DNA of 64,000 nucleotides from Ramlibacter tataouinensis (GTDB taxonomy: Bacteria; Pseudomonadota; Gammaproteobacteria; Burkholderiales; Burkholderiaceae_C). The stretch lies in the NCBI RefSeq assembly GCF_001580455.1, contig NZ_CP010951.1:3311001-3375000 (forward strand), given 5' to 3'. Shown here one piece after another: positions 1 to 7,817 of this stretch (the stretch's first letter is position 1; every line of letters starts with the position of its first letter). A program made the position numbers and the translations under genes. Below the pieces are notes generated by a model. The model saw nothing but the letters and a program-made list of their open reading frames with translations, did no database searches and was not told the DNA's origin.

Positions 1-909
1 GCGCGCCGCGCGCTGCAGGTAGTCGGCCACGGCCCAGTGGAACTTGTAGCCCAGGCCCTTCTTGATCATGTTGGCCACCACCGGTGCGGCGCCGCCGAGC
101 TGGGCGTGGCCGAAGGCGTCCTTGGTGCCCTGCTCGGCGAGGAAGGTGCCGTCGGCATGGTGGGCGCCTTCTGAGACGACCACGGTGCAGTAGCCGTGCT
201 TCTTCACCAGCGCATCGACGCGGGCCAGGAACTTGGCCTCGTCGAACGCGACTTCGGGGAACAGCACCACCACCGGGATGCCGTGTTCCTCGATCAGGCC
301 GCCGGCCGCTGCGATCCAGCCCGCATGCCGGCCCATCACCTCCAGCACGAACACCTTGGTCGAGGTCAGGGCCATGGAGCGCACGTCGAAGGACGCTTCC
401 AACGCCGACACCGCCACGTACTTGGCCACCGAGCCGAAGCCGGGGCAGCAGTCGGTGATCGGCAGGTCGTTGTCCACGGTCTTGGGCACGTGGATCGCCT
501 GGATCGGATAGCCCATGCTCTCGGACAGCTGGCTCACCTTGAAGCAGGTGTCGGCCGAGTCGCCGCCGCCGTTGTAGAAGAAGTAGCCGATGTCGTGGGC
601 GCGGAAGACCTCGATCAGGCGCTCGTACTCGCGCCTGTTGGCCTCCAGCGACTTGAGCTTGTAGCGGCAGGAGCCGAAGGCGCCCGAGGGCGTGTAGCGC
701 AGGGCCGCGATCGCCGCGGCCGACTCCTTGCCGGTGTCGATCAGGTCCTCGGTCAGCGCGCCGATGATGCCGTTGCGCCCCGCGTACACCTTGCCCATCT
801 TGTCCTTGTTCGCGCGTGCCGTCTGGATCACGCCGCAGGCGGTGGCGTTGATCACGGCGGTGACGCCGCCGGATTGCGCGTAGAAGGCATTCATCTTTTT
901 CTTGGCCAT
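1..909 (-). CDS. pfp: Pyrophosphate-dependent 6-phosphofructokinase, C-terminus cut by window edge
   Basis: The protein interconverts fructose 6-phosphate and fructose 1,6-bisphosphate in the cytoplasm. 303 codons are visible from ATG at 909, preceded by GGAGG, and the frame stays open to base 1, so the C-terminus lies outside the window. Visible family motifs are NGGGDSADT near residue 95 (an Asp where ATP-type enzymes have the Gly of GGDGS, which favours pyrophosphate use), PKTVDNDLP in the substrate region, and EVMGRHAGW. It is the last visible gene of a minus-strand run pepN-fbp-pfp, 33 bp after fbp. Pairing with fbp suggests control of glycolytic/gluconeogenic flux. The pyrophosphate assignment rests on one motif and on family knowledge. 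Confidence 0.88.
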   Translation of the reverse strand, partial: MAKKKMNAFYAQSGGVTAVINATACGVIQTARANKDKMGKVYAGRNGIIGALTEDLIDTGKESAAAIAALRYTPSGAFGSCRYKLKSLEANRREYERLIEVFRAHDIGYFFYNGGGDSADTCFKVSQLSESMGYPIQAIHVPKTVDNDLPITDCCPGFGSVAKYVAVSALEASFDVRSMALTSTKVFVLEVMGRHAGWIAAAGGLIEEHGIPVVVLFPEVAFDEAKFLARVDALVKKHGYCTVVVSEGAHHADGTFLAEQGTKDAFGHAQLGGAAPVVANMIKKGLGYKFHWAVADYLQRAAR

Positions 910-942
910 GGTCGTCCTCCGGTTGGCGCGGGCGCGCTGAGT

Positions 943-1947
943 TCAGTTCAAGTGGTACTGGGTGACCCGCTCCACCTCGTTGCGCGAGCCCAGTATCACC
1001 GACACCCGCTCATGCAGGCCGTTCGGCTGGATGTCGAGGATGCGCTGGCGGCCGTTGGTGGCGGCGCCGCCCGCCTGCTCGATGATCCAGGACATCGGGT
1101 TGGCCTCGTACATCAGGCGCAGCTTGCCGGGCTTGTCCGGCTCGCGCTTGTCCCAGGGGTACATGAAGATGCCGCCGCGGGTCAGGATGCGGTGCACGTC
1201 CGCCACCATCGAGGCGATCCAGCGCATGTTGAAGTCCTTGCCGCGCGGACCTTCCTTGCCGGCCAGGCATTCGTCGACGTAGCGCTTCACCGGGGCGTCC
1301 CAGTGCCGCATGTTGCTCATGTTGATCGCGAATTCCCTGGTGTCCTCGGGCACGCGCAGGTCCTCGCCGGTGAGAACGAAGGAGCCCTGCTCGCGGTCCA
1401 GCGTGAACATCACGACGCCGTGGCCCAGGGTGAGCACCAGCGTGGTCTGCGGGCCGTAGATGCAGTAGCCGGCCGCCACCTGCCGGCTGCCCGGCTGCAG
1501 GAAGTCCTGCTCCGTGACCCCGGTGCTGCCCTCGGGTTTCTGCAGCACGCTGAAGATGGTGCCGATGCTGACGTTGACGTCGATGTTGGAAGAGCCGTCG
1601 AGCGGGTCGAACAGCAGCAGGTACTCGCCCTGGGGAAAGCGGTTGGGCACGGCGTAGATGCCGTCCATTTCCTCGCTGGCCATCGCCGCCAGGTGGCCGC
1701 CCCATTCGTTGGCCTCGATCAGCACCTCGTTGGCGATGATGTCCAGCTTCTTCTGGACCTCGCCCTGCACGTTCTCGCTGCCGGCGCTGCCCAGCACGCC
1801 GCCGAGCGCGCCCTGGGTCACCGCATGGCTGATGCCCTTGCAGGCGCGGGCCACCACTTCGATCAGCAGGCGCAGCTCGGCCAGCAGGTGGTGCCGGATG
1901 CGCTGCTGCTCGACGAGGTAGCGGGTGAGGGAAATGCGTTGGGTCAT
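943..1947 (-). CDS. fbp: Fructose-1,6-bisphosphatase class 1
   Basis: The enzyme hydrolyses fructose 1,6-bisphosphate to fructose 6-phosphate, the committed step of gluconeogenesis, in the cytoplasm. 334 residues is the normal length for class 1 enzymes. The metal-site signature DPLDGSSNIDVN is near residue 110, and the sugar-phosphate segment with YPWDKREPDKPGKLR is in the C-terminal third, followed by EANPMSWIIEQAGG. The ATG at 1947 follows a GAGGAG ribosome binding site and sits only 13 bp after the pepN stop, so the genes are probably cotranscribed. It lies directly before the phosphofructokinase gene. Confidence 0.96.
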   Translation of the reverse strand: MTQRISLTRYLVEQQRIRHHLLAELRLLIEVVARACKGISHAVTQGALGGVLGSAGSENVQGEVQKKLDIIANEVLIEANEWGGHLAAMASEEMDGIYAVPNRFPQGEYLLLFDPLDGSSNIDVNVSIGTIFSVLQKPEGSTGVTEQDFLQPGSRQVAAGYCIYGPQTTLVLTLGHGVVMFTLDREQGSFVLTGEDLRVPEDTREFAINMSNMRHWDAPVKRYVDECLAGKEGPRGKDFNMRWIASMVADVHRILTRGGIFMYPWDKREPDKPGKLRLMYEANPMSWIIEQAGGAATNGRQRILDIQPNGLHERVSVILGSRNEVERVTQYHLN

Positions 1948-1960
1948 CCGCGCGTTCTCC

Positions 1961-4609
1961 TCAGTCCGCCAGCGCGCGCGTCACGACCTCGCGCACGTCG
2001 TTCGACAGGTCCGGCTTGGCGGCCACGCGGGCGATGGCCTCGCGCGCGGCGCTGCGCAGCGGCTCCTCGAGCTTCTTCCAGCGGTCCAGCGCCCGCGCCA
2101 GGCGCGCCGCCACCTGCGGGTTGAAGGCATCGAGCTCGGTCACCCGCTCGCTCCAGAACACGTAGCCCGCGGCATCCGGGCGGTGGAAGGCGCCGGGGTT
2201 GGCATTGCAGTAACTGAAGATCAGGCTGCGCGCGCGGTTGGGGTTGCGGATGTTGAAGTCCGGGTGGTTCATCAGCTGCTTGACGATGGGCAGGATGTTG
2301 CCGCCGCGGTCCGGCGCGCCCGCCTGCAGGGCGAACCACTTGTCCAGCACCAGCGCATCGTCCTGGAAGGTGGCATGGAAGCGCGCCAGCGCCGGCGCCG
2401 CGAGTTCATGGCCGCTGACCACCAGCGCGGTGAGCGCGTTGAAGCGGTCGGTCATGTTGCTCGCGTCCTTGAAGCGCTGCAGGGTCTTGCCCGGCCACAC
2501 CGTGTCGCCGCTCTTGCGCGCGGCGATGCACAGGTGCATGAGCGACAGGCCGGCGAGGGCGCGGCGGCCGGACGAGCGCGGATCGGGCCGGTAGGCGCCG
2601 TTCTCCCGGTGCTGCTCGAAGGCCCATTCCCAGTCGTGGAACAGCGCCTGCGCGAGCTGCTCGCGCATGGCGTCGCGCACCATGTGCACGCGCTGCGGGT
2701 CCACCGTGTCCAGCTGCTCGGAGATGTAGGTTTCGGCGGGCAGCGTGAGCACCAGCTCCTTGAAGGCCGGATCCAGCGTGGGATGGCGCAGGATGCCGCG
2801 CATGGCCTCGACGAAGGGCGCATCGAGCCGGATGTCGCTGCGCGCCAGGCCGGGCGTGCGCAGGTAGGCGAGGGCGCGGCCCAGCGCCAGGCGCTGGCCT
2901 GCTTCCCAGCGGTTGAACGGGTCGGCGTCGTGCGCCAGCAGCGCCAGCAGCTGTTCGTCGGGGTAGTCGAACTCCAGCACCACTGGGGCACTGAAGCCGC
3001 GCAGGATGGAAGGCACGGGCTCGGACTGCAGGCCGGGGAAGGTGAGCGTCTCGCTCTGCTCCGTGAGCACGTGCATGCCGTTGGCGATTTCGACGCCGCC
3101 CGAGATCAGGCCCAGGCCGATCGGGATGACGAACGGATCCTTGGCCGGCTGGTCGGGGGTGGGCGGGCACGATTGGCTCAGGGTCAGGCTGTAGATGCCC
3201 GAGTCCGCGTCCCAGCGGCCCTCGGCCTTCACCCGCGGCGTTCCGGCCTGGCTGTACCAGCGCCTGAACTGCTCCAGCGTCTGCGCGAGCCGGGACCCGG
3301 GGTTGGCGTCGGCGATGGCCTGCGAAAAGTCGTCGCAGGTGACGGCCTGTCCGTCGTGGCGCTGGAAGTACTGGTCCATGCCGCGCCGGAAGCCTTCGCG
3401 GCCGACCAGCGTCTGCATCATGCGCACGACCTCGGCGCCCTTCTCGTACACCGTCACGGTGTAGAAGTTGTTGATCTCCAGGTACTGCTCGGGGCGCACC
3501 GGGTGCGCCATCGGCCCCGCGTCCTCCGGAAACTGCATGGTGCGCAGCACGCGCACGTCCTCGATGCGCTTGACCGCGCGGGCCGAGGCCTCGCCCGCCA
3601 GGTCCATGCTGAACTCCTGGTCGCGGAAGACCGTCAGTCCCTCCTTGAGCGACAGCTGGAACCAGTCGCGGCAGGTGATGCGGTTGCCGGTCCAGTTGTG
3701 GAAGTACTCGTGGCCGACCACCGATTCGATGTTGAAGAAATCGGTGTCGGTGGCGGTGGCCTGGCTGGCCAGCACGTACTTCGTGTTGAAGATGTTCAGG
3801 CCCTTGTTTTCCATGGCGCCCATGTTGAAGTCGCTGGTGGCGACGATCATGAAGCGCTCCAGGTCCAGCGGCAGGCCGAAGCGGGCCTCGTCCCAGGCGA
3901 CCGAGGCCATGAGCGAGTTCATCGCGTGCTCGGTCTTGTCGAGGTCGCCGGGCCGCACGTACACCTGCAGCAGGTGCTCCTTGCCGGCGCGCGAGGTGAT
4001 GCGCTGCTCGCGCGCCACCAGCTGGCCGGCCACCAGCGCGAACAGGTAGCTGGGCTTGCGGTGCGGGTCCACCCACTTGGCGAAGTGGCGGCCGTCGTCC
4101 AGCTCGCCCTGATCGACCAGGTTGCCGTTGGACAGCAGCACCGGGTACCTGGCCTTGTCCGCGCGGATCAGCACGGTGTAGCTGGCCATCACGTCCGGGC
4201 GGTCCAGGAAGTAGGTGATGCGGCGGAAGCCCTCGGCTTCGCACTGCGTGAAGAACGAGTCGCCGCTGGTGTACAGACCCGAGAGCGTGGTGTTCTTGGC
4301 GGGCGCGCAGGTGCTGAAGATCTCCAGCTCAAAGGGCTCGTCGCCCGCCGGCAGGTTCTCCAGCACCAGCTGGCCGTTTTCCATCTTGAACGAGGTGCCC
4401 TGGCCGTTGACCAGCACCCGCGCCAGGTTCAGCTCCTCGCCGTCCAGGCGCAGCGGTTGCGCCGGCATCTGCGCATTGCGACGCAGCTTCATCCGATTGA
4501 GCACCCGGGTCTTGGCCGGGTCGAGGTCGAAGCAGAGTTCGACGGTGTCGATCCAGTACGCGGGCGGCTGGTAGTCGGCCCGGTAGATCACGTTCTGTCC
4601 TTCGCGCAT
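1961..4609 (-). CDS. pepN: Aminopeptidase N (M1 family metallopeptidase)
   Basis: This is a cytoplasmic zinc aminopeptidase that removes N-terminal residues from peptides. At 882 residues it matches the gammaproteobacterial-type PepN. The substrate motif GAMENKGLN is followed by the zinc site HEYFHNW around residue 300 with the downstream Glu in LKEGLTVFRDQE. The C-terminal half is the helical M1 domain that forms the closed cavity. The ATG at 4609 follows AAGGAG with 9 bp spacing, about 36 bp after the prfB stop. No signal peptide is visible. It heads the run pepN-fbp-pfp. Confidence 0.96.
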   Translation of the reverse strand: MREGQNVIYRADYQPPAYWIDTVELCFDLDPAKTRVLNRMKLRRNAQMPAQPLRLDGEELNLARVLVNGQGTSFKMENGQLVLENLPAGDEPFELEIFSTCAPAKNTTLSGLYTSGDSFFTQCEAEGFRRITYFLDRPDVMASYTVLIRADKARYPVLLSNGNLVDQGELDDGRHFAKWVDPHRKPSYLFALVAGQLVAREQRITSRAGKEHLLQVYVRPGDLDKTEHAMNSLMASVAWDEARFGLPLDLERFMIVATSDFNMGAMENKGLNIFNTKYVLASQATATDTDFFNIESVVGHEYFHNWTGNRITCRDWFQLSLKEGLTVFRDQEFSMDLAGEASARAVKRIEDVRVLRTMQFPEDAGPMAHPVRPEQYLEINNFYTVTVYEKGAEVVRMMQTLVGREGFRRGMDQYFQRHDGQAVTCDDFSQAIADANPGSRLAQTLEQFRRWYSQAGTPRVKAEGRWDADSGIYSLTLSQSCPPTPDQPAKDPFVIPIGLGLISGGVEIANGMHVLTEQSETLTFPGLQSEPVPSILRGFSAPVVLEFDYPDEQLLALLAHDADPFNRWEAGQRLALGRALAYLRTPGLARSDIRLDAPFVEAMRGILRHPTLDPAFKELVLTLPAETYISEQLDTVDPQRVHMVRDAMREQLAQALFHDWEWAFEQHRENGAYRPDPRSSGRRALAGLSLMHLCIAARKSGDTVWPGKTLQRFKDASNMTDRFNALTALVVSGHELAAPALARFHATFQDDALVLDKWFALQAGAPDRGGNILPIVKQLMNHPDFNIRNPNRARSLIFSYCNANPGAFHRPDAAGYVFWSERVTELDAFNPQVAARLARALDRWKKLEEPLRSAAREAIARVAAKPDLSNDVREVVTRALAD

Positions 4610-4645
4610 GGCGATGTTCTCCTTATGGGCCTGCCCGTGGTCCGG

Positions 4646-5750
4646 TCAGACGCCTTGTTTGAGCGAGGCCTCGATAAAGGTGTCGAGGTCGCCGTCCAGC
4701 ACCTTCTGGGTGTTGGAGATTTCCACGCTGGTGCGCAGGTCCTTGATGCGGCTCTGGTCCAGCACGTAGCTTCGGATCTGGTGACCCCAGCCGACGTCGG
4801 TCTTGGTGGCCTCGAGCTTCTGCTGTTCTTCCATGCGCTTGCGCATCTCGTGGTCGTACAGGCGCGAGCGCAGGCGCCGCCAGGCGACGTCGCGGTTGGA
4901 GTGCTGGCTGCGGCTGTCCTGGCACTGCACCACGATGCCGGTGGGCATGTGGGTCAGGCGCACCGCCGAATCGGTCTTGTTGATGTGTTGGCCGCCCGCG
5001 CCCGAGGCGCGGTAGGTGTCCACCCGCACGTCCGCCGGGTTGATGTCGATCTCGATCGAGTCGTCGATCTCGGGGTAGACGAACACGCTGGCGAAGCTGG
5101 TGTGGCGACCGCCGGCCGAGTCGAAGGGGGACTTGCGCACCAGCCGGTGCACGCCGGTTTCGGTGCGCAACAGGCCGTAGGCGTACTCGCCCTCGATCTT
5201 GATCGTGGCGCCCTTGATGCCGGCAGTGTCGCCGGGCGATTCGTCCTCGACGCTGGTCTTGAAGCCCTTGCGCTCGGCGTACTTGAGGTATTGGCGCAGC
5301 AGCATGCTGGCCCAGTCGCAGGCTTCGGTGCCGCCGGCGCCGGCCTGGATGTCCAGGAAGCAGTTCAGCGGGTCGGCCGGGTTGTTGAACATGCGCCGGA
5401 ACTCCAGCGCCTCCACGTCCTTGGCCAGGCGCGCGGCGTCCGTTTCGATGGTGATCAGCCCGGCGTGGTCGCCTTCCTCCTTGCTCATCTCGTACAACTC
5501 GAGGTTGTCGCCGAGATCGCGCGCGAGGTTCGACAACGTGAGCACCACGTCATCGAGCTGCTTCTTTTCCTTGCCCAGTTCCTGGGCCTTCTTGGGATCG
5601 TTCCAGACCGCCGGGTCTTCCAGGGCGGCGGTGACGGTTCTCAGGCGCTCCGACTTGGCGTCGAAGTCAAAGATACCCCCGTAGGGCTTGGGCTCGGGCG
5701 GAAAGATCGGTGAGGCTGGCGCCGATCTGGTTGATGTGTTCTGCGTCCAT
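4646..5750 (-). CDS. prfB: Peptide chain release factor 2 with programmed +1 frameshift
   Basis: RF2 recognises UGA and UAA and triggers peptide release on the ribosome. The gene is in two frames: an ATG at 5750 opens 27 codons ending in the sense sequence AGGGGGTATCTTTGAC, where CTT is at 5672-5670 and the in-frame TGA at 5669-5667. Skipping one base resumes at GAC (5668) and continues 340 codons to 4646, giving 367 residues, the normal RF2 length. The upstream AGGGGG acts as the internal Shine-Dalgarno known from the RF2 autoregulatory frameshift. The GGQ loop appears as SGAGGQHINKTDSA. A strong hairpin ends one base before the start codon and no ordinary ribosome binding site is seen. Confidence 0.96.
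5666..5682 (-). promoter_or_regulatory. RF2 programmed +1 ribosomal frameshift site
   Basis: The sense strand reads AGGGGGTATCTTTGAC: a Shine-Dalgarno-like AGGGGG three bases before the slippery CTT, then the weak stop context TGAC. This is the canonical arrangement by which low RF2 levels allow +1 shifting and synthesis of full RF2. The two reading frames join exactly here. Confidence 0.95.
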
Positions 5751-5751
5751 G

Positions 5752-5787
5752 GTGAGAGAGTTTCCGGAAAGCCGGGAATTCTCTCAC
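5752..5787 (-). promoter_or_regulatory. Hairpin in the prfB leader
   Basis: Two 16-base arms (5752-5767 and 5772-5787) pair at 14 of 16 positions around a 4-base loop. In the prfB transcript the stem ends one nucleotide before the AUG. There is no T-run, so it does not look like a terminator for the gene upstream. Any purine-rich initiation signal would be inside the stem. A role in prfB translation is inference. Confidence 0.55.
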
Positions 5788-5820
5788 GCCGCGCTGGCCG
5801 CGGCCCCGAGCGGGAGAGGG

Positions 5821-6741
5821 CTACCTGAAGGCGCCCAGCTTGGCCTGCGCGCCGCGGTTGCCCAGGGTGGCGGCGCGTTCCAGCCAGCGCACCGCCTCGG
5901 TGGCGTCACGCGTGACGGTGGCGCCTTCCAGGTAGGCGATGCCGAGGAAGTAACTCATTTCGCTGCGGCCGAAGCGGATGCCTTCGCCGGTGGACTTGCC
6001 CGAGCGCTTGACCACCGCGGGCACGTCGCCCTGGCCGGTGGCATAGGCGTGCATCTGACGGATGGTGTTGGCGAAGAAGGCGTCGCGCGCCTGCGCCGCG
6101 GCCTGGCGCTGCTCGGCCGGCACCGTGGCGACCAGTTCGTCGGCCAGCACCGGCAGGGCCTCGAAGGGCGTCATGCCGCCGGCCATGCGCGGCGAGTACC
6201 AGGCGCGCAGCATCACCCGGTCCAGGGGCAGCAGTCCGTCGATCTTCCATGGAAAGTAGCTCAGCACCGTTTGCCCGGCGGGATGGCCGCGCACGCCCAT
6301 GACATGCATCGCCTCGTGGTGGGCGCAGCGCCAGGCGTCGCGGTCGCGCATCTGGACGCGGCCCGAATCGATCCGGGTCTCGACCTTGAAGTTGAGGTAG
6401 GTGACGCAGGGCTGGTTGTCTTCGAGCTGGTCGTCGGGCGTGATCTCGACCGTCAGGTTGGCAGTCTTCTCATCCGGCTGGCCGGTGACGTCGATCAGCT
6501 TGACGTTCGCTTCGCCGGTGACGGCGCGCAGCGCCTGCAGGGTGTGCTCGCGGTGCGCATCGACGTTGATGCCGGAAAAGCGCACGCGGATGTCGTTCTC
6601 CCAGCGGACGATGCGCGTGGGCGTGCCGCTCTGGTGCCACAGCACTTCCCACAGGGTCGCCAGTCCATCGCCAAGCTCATCGGCGGATGCCGCGAAAGGC
6701 ACCAGGCAGGCCAGCAATAGTCCCCAACATTTCCTACGCAT
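5821..6741 (-). CDS. Secreted HExxH protein with Sel1-like C-terminus (DUF2927-like)
   Basis: The protein has 306 residues. An N-terminal signal peptide ends near ASADE. The middle carries AHHEAMHVMGVRGHP around residue 145, an HExxH zinc-protease-type motif with a following Gly-rich stretch, as in the DUF2927 family. The last ~50 residues (YFLGIAYLEGATVTRD to RGAQAKLG) resemble a Sel1/TPR-like repeat. It is probably exported to the periplasm. It is followed by prfB on the same strand after 70 bp. Peptidase activity is not established; the substrate is unknown. The family name is given from recall of the motif and is moderately certain. Confidence 0.7.
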   Translation of the reverse strand: MRRKCWGLLLACLVPFAASADELGDGLATLWEVLWHQSGTPTRIVRWENDIRVRFSGINVDAHREHTLQALRAVTGEANVKLIDVTGQPDEKTANLTVEITPDDQLEDNQPCVTYLNFKVETRIDSGRVQMRDRDAWRCAHHEAMHVMGVRGHPAGQTVLSYFPWKIDGLLPLDRVMLRAWYSPRMAGGMTPFEALPVLADELVATVPAEQRQAAAQARDAFFANTIRQMHAYATGQGDVPAVVKRSGKSTGEGIRFGRSEMSYFLGIAYLEGATVTRDATEAVRWLERAATLGNRGAQAKLGAFR

Positions 6742-6888
6742 CCGTCACCCCGATCACAACCAGTGACGGCAGGGTAGAGTCGGCGCAGTCCTACATCAAG
6801 CGTTGTTACCTCCTACGCCGAGCTGGTGAGGCACAGCGGTAATTTTCCTCATCCGCAGGAAGGCGGAAAGGCTGGGCTTCAGCTGGGG

Positions 6889-7791
6889 CTAGCCGATGAA
6901 ATCCTCGATCAGCCGGGCCACTTGCGCCGGCTGGTCGTGGTGCAGCATGTGCCCGGCGTCATCCACCCGGGTGATGCGGCAGTCGGGCACGCACTTGAGG
7001 CGCTCATGGAACTCGGCCAGCGTGAACTTGCCTTCCCACCACTGCGCCAGGCTGTCGTCGCTGGCTTCCACGGCCAGGGTGGGCGCGCCGATCGACTTGT
7101 AGATCTCGAGCACCTCGTCCACGCGGTACAGCTGGGCGTTGATGATCTTGTGGGCCGGGTCGCCCAGGATGCGCCAAGTGCCGTCGGCATCGGGCCGGGC
7201 CCAGTGTGTGGCGAGCCAGTCGGCCTTGTCCTGGCCCAGCCGGCGATTGGTCTTCATCAGGCGCCGCGCCACGCCGGCGGCCGAGTCGTAGCTCTTGAGC
7301 GCCATCTCGCCGCGATGCAGCGCCTTGAGTTCGTCCATCCACTTGGCGTAGCGCCGCGGCGCCTGCTCCGGACGCGTCACCGCCATGCCGAAGCCTTCCA
7401 GGTTCACCAGCCGGCGGATGCGCTCCGGCCGCGAACCCGAGTACAGCATGGCGATGTTGCCGCCCATGCTGTGGCCCACCAGGTTCACGGCGGCATCCTG
7501 CGCATAGTGGTCGAGCAGGCAATCGAGGTCGGCCAGGTAGTCGGGAAACCAGTAGTTGTCGCAGGGCGCGGCCTCGGTCAGGCCGAAGCCGCGCCAGTCG
7601 GGCGCCACGATGTAGTGGTCCTGCGCGAAGGCGTCGACCACGAACTGCCACGAAGCCGCCACATCCATCCAGCCGTGGACCATCACCAGCGGCGTCTTGC
7701 CCGGTCCCGGCACGCCCCACTGCAGCACGTGGTAGTCGAGGTGGCGGATGCGGACAAACTCGCTGCGGCAGGCATTCTTCACTTGGTACAT
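6889..7791 (-). CDS. Alpha/beta-fold hydrolase
   Basis: The protein has 300 residues with no signal peptide. The fold markers are HGWMD near residue 40 (oxyanion-hole HG), the nucleophile elbow GHSMGGN near residue 107, and a late catalytic His in DDAGHMLHHDQP. It resembles MhpC/haloalkane-dehalogenase-type hydrolases but the substrate cannot be assigned. The gene is divergent from the acyl-CoA ligase at 7818 with only 26 bp between the start codons, so the two promoters must overlap the genes or each other, and they may be functionally linked (for example ester or CoA-ester metabolism, an inference). Confidence 0.85.
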   Translation of the reverse strand: MYQVKNACRSEFVRIRHLDYHVLQWGVPGPGKTPLVMVHGWMDVAASWQFVVDAFAQDHYIVAPDWRGFGLTEAAPCDNYWFPDYLADLDCLLDHYAQDAAVNLVGHSMGGNIAMLYSGSRPERIRRLVNLEGFGMAVTRPEQAPRRYAKWMDELKALHRGEMALKSYDSAAGVARRLMKTNRRLGQDKADWLATHWARPDADGTWRILGDPAHKIINAQLYRVDEVLEIYKSIGAPTLAVEASDDSLAQWWEGKFTLAEFHERLKCVPDCRITRVDDAGHMLHHDQPAQVARLIEDFIG

Positions 7792-7817
7792 TCGGGCGAT
7801 TATTGGGGAGACGAGCG

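Noticed and set aside
196..5713. Very long plus-strand ORFs (642 and 1262 codons) opposite fbp, pepN and prfB
   Set aside because: They are antisense shadows produced by high third-position G+C; the products are Ala/Arg/His/Val-rich with no family motif, and the minus-strand genes are certain.
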